Source: Aurantiacibacter xanthus
GTDB lineage: Bacteria > Pseudomonadota > Alphaproteobacteria > Sphingomonadales > Sphingomonadaceae
Assembly: GCF_003584015.1 (NCBI RefSeq)
Contig: NZ_QXFM01000059.1
Location: forward strand, 1-35,510
Reading direction: 5' to 3'
Length of the DNA: 35,510 bases
The notes under the pieces were generated by a model, which saw nothing but the letters and a program-made list of their open reading frames with translations, was not told the DNA's origin and did no database searches. Positions 30,537-35,510 of this stretch are shown here, one piece after another; within the stretch, counting starts at the first letter, position 1, and each line of letters begins with the position of its first letter. A program made the translations under genes and the position numbers.

Positions 30537-33500
30537 ATGGGATATTCGCGGAAGCCGCCGCTGGGGCGCTCTGGTGCCTTGTGGGCTGCCGGTGTAAGCG
30601 CGCTGGCCTTGCTCACGCCGCAGAGCGGAGCGCTGGCGCAGGATGAGGATGGCGGCACTGCGCCCGATGATCGCATCGTGGTGACCGGCTCGCGCATCGC
30701 CAGCGACGGGATGGCGGCACCGGTGCCGATCACGGTGGTGCAGGCCGATGCCATCGAAGCCTTGTCACCCGGCCCGCTCGTCACCGGCGTGACCCAGTTG
30801 CCGCAGTTTGCGGGCAGCGAAACGCCCAATTCGGGCGATTTCTTCACCCGCTCCGGCTATGGCTCGCTCAACCTGCGCGGCCTGGGCGTGAACCGCACGC
30901 TGACATTGCTCGACGGGCGCCGGATGCCCGCAGCCAGCGCCTTTGGCGGGGTCGACATCAACCTGTTTCCTGAGTCCATGATCCGCTCGGTCGAGACGGT
31001 CACCGGCGGCGCCTCGGCAGCCTATGGCTCGGACGCGGTGGCAGGCGTGGTCAACTTCATCCTCGATACCGACTTCACCGGCATCAAGATGTCGGTGACG
31101 GGCGGGGTGACCGACCGTGGCGACGGCGAGAACTACGAGCTGTCGGGCGCATACGGCACCGACTTCGCCGGTGGCCGCGGCCACTTTCAGGTCAGCGGCG
31201 AGTATTTCAACCAGGAGGGCATCTTCAACTACGATGGCCGCGACTGGTATCAGGCATATGGCACCTTCGGGGCCGGGACGGAGGCAGCGCCCTATCGCTT
31301 CGTGCCGGGGACCGTTTCGGCCAATGCCAGCTTCGACGGGCGCATCTTCGCGCCGGGCACCGCGATCAACGGGCTGGCCTTCGATCGCGACGGCAACGTG
31401 GCCCCGTTCGAGCCGGGGACGCAAAGCCAGTTCGGTTATGGCATTCCGCCCGCGCGCACGGCGGGCAACCCGGCGCTCGACGATCTCAGCTCCGAGGTGC
31501 TGACGCTCTATCCCGACCTCGAACGCTATTCGGTCTTTGCCTATGGCGACTACGAACTGAGCGACAGTGTGAAGGTCTTCGCACAGTACATTCACGGGCG
31601 CACCGAAGTGCAGCAGTACAACGCCCCGCGCGGCAGCTTCGGCGGCACGCCCACCACGCTGACGATCTTCCAGGACAACGCCTTCCTGCCCGACGACCTG
31701 CGTCAGACAATGGCCAGCAACAACATCCAGAGCTTCACCCTGCGCCGGATGGGCAGCATCGAGGATATCGGCAACTCTTCGCTGAACGATCGCATTACCC
31801 AGCATATCGCCACCGTGGGGCTGGACGTGGAGCTTGCCACCGGCGGCCTGTTCGACGGCTGGGATCTCGGCACCTTCTACCAGTATGGCCATTCGCAGCG
31901 GCGCTGGAAGCAGCGCGGGCTGCGGGTGGACCGGATCTTCGCGGCGGTCGATGCGGTGGATGACGGGAGCGGCAACATCGTGTGCCGCACCTCGCTGTTC
32001 GGAGACGCCTTCCCCGGTTGCCAGCCGATCAACCTGTTCGGGCGCGGCAATGCCAGCGCTGCGGCGGTCGACTATGTCACCAGCTTCGAGCCGGGGCAGC
32101 AGATCACCACCGACCTGTTCTTTGCCGACGACGGCTACGACAGCGGCCGCAGCTACAGCTACACCACCGACGACGCCAAGGTGAACCTCACCACATTCGA
32201 ACAGCACTATGCCGAGGTTTCGGCTTCGGGTGAGATCGTCGATCTGTGGGCGGGTCCGCTGGCGGCGGCCTTCGGTGGCTCGTTCCGCGAGGACTCGATC
32301 CTGCAACTGGTGCAGGACGTGACCAACCCTGCCTCCGACCACGAGAGCGGCCATCCGGTGCTGTGCAGCGGCGAGGCACCCGGCCTGCGCGGGGTCAGCG
32401 CGGCGGACTGCGCCAACACCGTGGGCGTGCAATATTCCAAGGTCTCCAACATCAAGGGCTCGTCGCGGGTGTGGGAGGCCTTCGGCGAGCTGCTGATGCC
32501 GCTGGTCGACACCGATGGGTTCACCGCCAATGCCAATGTCGCGGCGCGCTGGGCCAACTATTCGGGTTCGGGCAGCGTCTGGGCCTATAAGGGCGGCATC
32601 GAATTCGGCTTTGCCGACAGCCTGCGCCTGCGCGGCACCTATTCGCGCGACGTGCGTGCCGGCAACCTGTCGGAGCGCTTCGACAAGACCGGCGGCACCA
32701 CCACCATCACCGATCCGCGCCCCGGCTTCACGCAGAACTGCGATCAGGCCGGCGCCGATGTGCCTGCCAGCGACGGGCCGGAGGTTTGCAGTGTCACCCG
32801 GTTTTCGGGCGGCAATCCGGCGGTCGCGCCCGAGGAGGCCGACACCTTCACCGTGGGCGCGGTGTTCACGCCCGATTTCCTGCCCGGTCTCGCGCTCTCG
32901 CTCGACTACTACGATGTCTCGATTTCGGGCGCGATCGGGCAGGTCGGGACGCAGGAGGTGGTCAACCGCTGTCTGGTGCAGAACGTGCAGCAGTTCTGCG
33001 ACCTCGTCACGCTCGACCCGAACAACGACACCATCACGCTGGTGGGCGACGTGTTCGTGAACGTTGCGGAAAGCGCGGTGCGCGGGCTCGACTTCGAGGG
33101 CAGCTATCGCACCCCGCTGACGCTGCTTGGCGGCGACGAGGATATCGGGGTGCGCCTGTTCAGCTCGTGGTTGCTCGAACGCTCGGAAACCGATGCCAAC
33201 GGCAACTATATCGACCGGGCCGGGCAGACCGGCGCGCGGCAGGGCGATCAGGTCTACTTCCCCTATGCCGATTTCCGCGCCACCGCTTCGCTCACCTATC
33301 GCAACGGCGGGCTCTCGGCGCTGTTTCAGGCGCGCCATATCGGCAGCGGCATTCAGGATGTGACGCAGACCGAAGGCGTCACCATCGAGAACAACCGGGT
33401 GAGCCCGGTGACCTATCTCGATCTCAGGCTGGGTTACAGCTTCGACCTCGGCGGAACCGAGCTGGAGGTGTTCGGCAACGTCACCAATCTGGGCGATGCC

Positions 33501-33617
33501 GGGCCGCCGGTCACGCCGTCGTTCAGCGCATTCACCGGCTATGCCAGGCAGCACAACGCGGCCGTCTATGACCTGCTGGGCCGGCGCTATACGCTGGGGG
33601 TGAAGCTGCGCATGTAG
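30537..33617 (+). CDS. TonB-dependent outer-membrane receptor
   Basis: A 1026-residue receptor that would import a large substrate across the outer membrane using TonB energy. The signal peptide ends ...TPQSGALA-Q (about residue 35). The TonB box region is DDRIVVTGSRI. The plug domain (about 55-180) has LRGLGVNRTLTLLDGRRMP, SVETVTGGASAAYGSDAVAGVVNFIL and other typical blocks, followed by a barrel ending YTLGVKLRM rather than the more usual terminal Phe. This plug belongs to the group common in sphingomonads and Caulobacter for oligosaccharides and other organic substrates. The ATG at 30537 has GGGAGAG upstream; an in-frame extension to 30462 has no signal peptide start. A neighbouring sulfatase suggests a sulfated substrate. 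Confidence 0.93.
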   Translation: MGYSRKPPLGRSGALWAAGVSALALLTPQSGALAQDEDGGTAPDDRIVVTGSRIASDGMAAPVPITVVQADAIEALSPGPLVTGVTQLPQFAGSETPNSGDFFTRSGYGSLNLRGLGVNRTLTLLDGRRMPAASAFGGVDINLFPESMIRSVETVTGGASAAYGSDAVAGVVNFILDTDFTGIKMSVTGGVTDRGDGENYELSGAYGTDFAGGRGHFQVSGEYFNQEGIFNYDGRDWYQAYGTFGAGTEAAPYRFVPGTVSANASFDGRIFAPGTAINGLAFDRDGNVAPFEPGTQSQFGYGIPPARTAGNPALDDLSSEVLTLYPDLERYSVFAYGDYELSDSVKVFAQYIHGRTEVQQYNAPRGSFGGTPTTLTIFQDNAFLPDDLRQTMASNNIQSFTLRRMGSIEDIGNSSLNDRITQHIATVGLDVELATGGLFDGWDLGTFYQYGHSQRRWKQRGLRVDRIFAAVDAVDDGSGNIVCRTSLFGDAFPGCQPINLFGRGNASAAAVDYVTSFEPGQQITTDLFFADDGYDSGRSYSYTTDDAKVNLTTFEQHYAEVSASGEIVDLWAGPLAAAFGGSFREDSILQLVQDVTNPASDHESGHPVLCSGEAPGLRGVSAADCANTVGVQYSKVSNIKGSSRVWEAFGELLMPLVDTDGFTANANVAARWANYSGSGSVWAYKGGIEFGFADSLRLRGTYSRDVRAGNLSERFDKTGGTTTITDPRPGFTQNCDQAGADVPASDGPEVCSVTRFSGGNPAVAPEEADTFTVGAVFTPDFLPGLALSLDYYDVSISGAIGQVGTQEVVNRCLVQNVQQFCDLVTLDPNNDTITLVGDVFVNVAESAVRGLDFEGSYRTPLTLLGGDEDIGVRLFSSWLLERSETDANGNYIDRAGQTGARQGDQVYFPYADFRATASLTYRNGGLSALFQARHIGSGIQDVTQTEGVTIENNRVSPVTYLDLRLGYSFDLGGTELEVFGNVTNLGDAGPPVTPSFSAFTGYARQHNAAVYDLLGRRYTLGVKLRM

Positions 33618-33719
33618 CGAACTGCCTGCATAGTCAGGCATAAGGCAGGCCGGGCCACGCGCATTTTACCCCGGCGCGGGTCCGGCCACACGATGGAACG
33701 GCAAGAAGGGCATAAGGCG

Positions 33720-35153
33720 ATGACTGGCAGCACAAGAAGCGGACAGATCACAAGGCGGCAGGCGCTCGCCGGGGCGGCAGGCGTCGGCATGCTGGCGGCG
33801 GCCTCTCCCGCGCTCGGCCTCGGCAGCGGGCGCAAGCCCAACTTCCTGTTCATCATGGCCGACGATTTCGGCTGGGCCGATGCCTCGTGCTACGGACGGC
33901 GCGAATACCAGACCCCGGCCATCGACAGCCTCGCTGCACAGGGCATGCAGTTCATGCACGGCTATGCCAATTCGGCGGTCTGCTCCTCGACCCGCGTGGG
34001 CCTGATCACGGGGCGTTATCAGTATCGCCTGCCGGTGGGGCTGGAGGAGCCGCTGTCGAACCCCGAGCTTGGCCTCGAACCGAGCGAGCCGACGCTGCCT
34101 GCGCTGCTGAAGCAGCAGGGCTATCACACCGCGCTGGTGGGCAAGTGGCATATGGGGCTGCTGCCGAAGTATGGCCCGCTGCAAAGCGGCTATGACGAGT
34201 TCTGGGGCAACCGCGGCGGCGGGGTCGACTACTTCACGCACAAGGTCGCAGGGCACCATGACCTGTGGGATGGCGACGTCGAGGTTCACGAGCACGGCTA
34301 CTACACCGATCTCCTGGCCGACCGCTCGATCGAATACCTCGAAGCGCGTGCGAAGGAGGACAAGCCCTGGCTCCTCAGCCTGCACTTCACCGCCGCGCAC
34401 TGGCCGTGGGAGGGCAACAACGAGGCCGGTCGCGCCGAAAGCGCGCGGCTCGATGCCAAGGGCCCGGATGGCGGCGATAACCTCAACATCATGCACTACG
34501 ATGGCGGCAGCATGGAAATCTATGCCGACATGGTGACCAGCATGGACGCCAACATCGGCAGGATCATGGAACGGCTCTACGAGCTGGGCATGGACGATAA
34601 TACCGTGGTCGTCTTCACCAGCGACAACGGCGGCGAACGCTTCAGTCACAACTGGCCGTTCACCGGCATCAAGACCGAACTGCTCGAAGGCGGCATCCGG
34701 GTGCCGTTCATCGTGCGCTGGCCGGGGCTGACACCGCCGGGCAGCACCAGCGACGTGCCGGTGATCTCGATGGACGTGCTTCCCACCTTTCTCGCTGCCG
34801 CGGGCGGTGCGCCGGCACCGAGCCGACCGACCGACGGGATGGACCTGATCCCCGCGCTGATGGGCGCAACACCGCCCGACCGTCCGCTTTACTGGCGCTA
34901 CTGGTCGAAGGACCAGAAGGCGGTACGGCTGGGCGAATACAAATATCTGAAGATCGGCCCCAACGAATTCCTGTTCAACGTGATCGATGACCCGCGCGAG
35001 AGGGCCAACCTCAAGGACCGGATGCCCGGGAAGTTCGCGCAGCTGAAGGCGATGCATGCCGCGTGGAACGCCGATATGCTGTTCGACCCCAACGCGCGCA
35101 GTTATGGAATGGACGCAGAGCACCTCGCGGATCACTACAACTGGAACGACTGA
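33720..35153 (+). CDS. Tat-exported sulfatase (alkaline phosphatase superfamily)
   Basis: An arylsulfatase-like hydrolase of 477 residues. The N-terminus has a twin-arginine signal, TRRQALAGAAGVGMLAAASPALG. Metal-binding residues are placed in PNFLFIMADDFGWAD (Asp48, Asp49) and FTSDNGGE; the active-site Lys-His lies in GKWHMG. The formylglycine motif reads Cys88-Ser-Ser-Thr-Arg (VCSSTRVGLITG), where most relatives have Pro or Ala at the third position. The start at 33720 is preferred because the signal then begins normally; the frame extends nine codons upstream to 33693. It lies 102 bases after the receptor on the same strand and 133 bases before tonB. The substrate is unknown; the neighbourhood points to a sulfate ester brought in by the receptor. 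Confidence 0.9.
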   Translation: MTGSTRSGQITRRQALAGAAGVGMLAAASPALGLGSGRKPNFLFIMADDFGWADASCYGRREYQTPAIDSLAAQGMQFMHGYANSAVCSSTRVGLITGRYQYRLPVGLEEPLSNPELGLEPSEPTLPALLKQQGYHTALVGKWHMGLLPKYGPLQSGYDEFWGNRGGGVDYFTHKVAGHHDLWDGDVEVHEHGYYTDLLADRSIEYLEARAKEDKPWLLSLHFTAAHWPWEGNNEAGRAESARLDAKGPDGGDNLNIMHYDGGSMEIYADMVTSMDANIGRIMERLYELGMDDNTVVVFTSDNGGERFSHNWPFTGIKTELLEGGIRVPFIVRWPGLTPPGSTSDVPVISMDVLPTFLAAAGGAPAPSRPTDGMDLIPALMGATPPDRPLYWRYWSKDQKAVRLGEYKYLKIGPNEFLFNVIDDPRERANLKDRMPGKFAQLKAMHAAWNADMLFDPNARSYGMDAEHLADHYNWND

Positions 35154-35286
35154 CAGCTCGCGCAATCGGCGCAGGGTGACACGCTTGCGCTGTTGCCCTG
35201 ACCACCGGCAAGGTCCATGATCGGCCCGATGCGCGATTTGTCGAACAGGTGCAGGCAGATGTCTTCGCGCGGGAGGCGGTCAGCCC

Positions 35287-35510
35287 ATGCGAAGCGCTGA
35301 ACCCGGCGCGGCGCGGCGGCTCAACTGGAAGCTGATCGTGGTGCTGGTCGTGGCCCATGTGCTGGGGCTGATCGGCCTTGCCCACCTGTTCGCTCCCAAT
35401 CTCACCGCCGCCGTGATGGACCGGGCCACCGCGCTGGTGACGGTCACCGTCTCGACCTACGAGGAACCGAAGCCTGAACCCACGCCGCCGCCAGTGGCCA
35501 CGCCCGAACC
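35287..35510 (+). CDS. Energy transducer TonB, N-terminal part
   Basis: Cut by the right edge after 74 codons. The N-terminus has a basic cytoplasmic segment and one membrane anchor (LIVVLVVAHVLGLIGLAHLF). This is followed by a periplasmic linker turning Pro/Glu-rich (EEPKPEPTPPPVATPEP), as in TonB proteins. The C-terminal receptor-contacting domain is outside the window. GGGAGG lies about ten bases before the ATG at 35287. Its place behind a receptor and a sulfatase suggests a dedicated TonB for this locus. Confidence 0.85.
   Translation, partial: MRSAEPGAARRLNWKLIVVLVVAHVLGLIGLAHLFAPNLTAAVMDRATALVTVTVSTYEEPKPEPTPPPVATPE

Noticed and set aside
30765-33641. 958-codon minus-strand frame opposite the TonB-dependent receptor.
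   Set aside because: Shadow of a clear receptor gene with signal peptide, TonB box and plug domain on the plus strand.

Overview
The window is high-GC alphaproteobacterial chromosome, most probably from a sphingomonad (order Sphingomonadales, Sphingomonadaceae/Erythrobacteraceae type). The evidence is the combination of a class III LigAB-type ring-cleavage dioxygenase, a lignostilbene dioxygenase, a large TonB-dependent receptor next to a sulfatase and tonB, and a complete ccoNOPQ-GHIS cluster with Fnr-type regulators. The assignment comes from recognising protein families by eye; no database search was run.

Left flank (1-3916): the 3' part of rsmB, msrA on the minus strand, an exported methyltransferase-like protein, aguB overlapping folK, and a tRNA-Lys(UUU) gene.

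Integrative element (3881-13510): a 39-bp perfect direct repeat starts inside the 3' half of tRNA-Lys and recurs at 13472-13510. It bounds a 9.6-kb element with a tyrosine integrase 35 bp after the tRNA, an array of degenerate repeats, a consensus promoter, a degenerate HNH-like protein that lacks a normal start codon, several very small genes, a zinc-ribbon protein and a serine recombinase. The right part carries DUF2806, XRE-family and unknown proteins on the minus strand and a lipoprotein. I see no phage structural, conjugation or obvious replication genes, so it looks like a mobilisable or satellite-like island with unknown cargo.

Aromatic catabolism (13628-16678): ligA-ligB, then a lignostilbene alpha,beta-dioxygenase whose promoter looks like a class II Fnr promoter. 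A short accessory patch (about 16680-17690) follows. It is AT-richer and holds an orphan gene and what looks like the 5' stub of a patatin-like gene.

Microaerobic respiration (17690-29421): on the minus strand ccoN-ccoO-ccoQ-ccoP-ccoG-ccoH-ccoI-ccoS, a small Cys-containing protein, and hemN. Upstream lie a FixK-like regulator, ompW on the plus strand and an Fnr with an N-terminal Cys cluster. A recurrent motif TTGAT-N4-CGCAA sits in front of hemN, ccoN and between the FixK-like gene and ompW. A related site lies upstream of the stilbene dioxygenase gene, so one Fnr/FixK circuit may link the cbb3 oxidase, haem synthesis, OmpW and stilbene cleavage.

Right end (29461-35510): a LysR regulator divergent from a 1026-residue TonB-dependent receptor, followed by a Tat-exported sulfatase and the start of a TonB gene. 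This looks like a regulated uptake and desulfation locus for an unknown sulfate ester.
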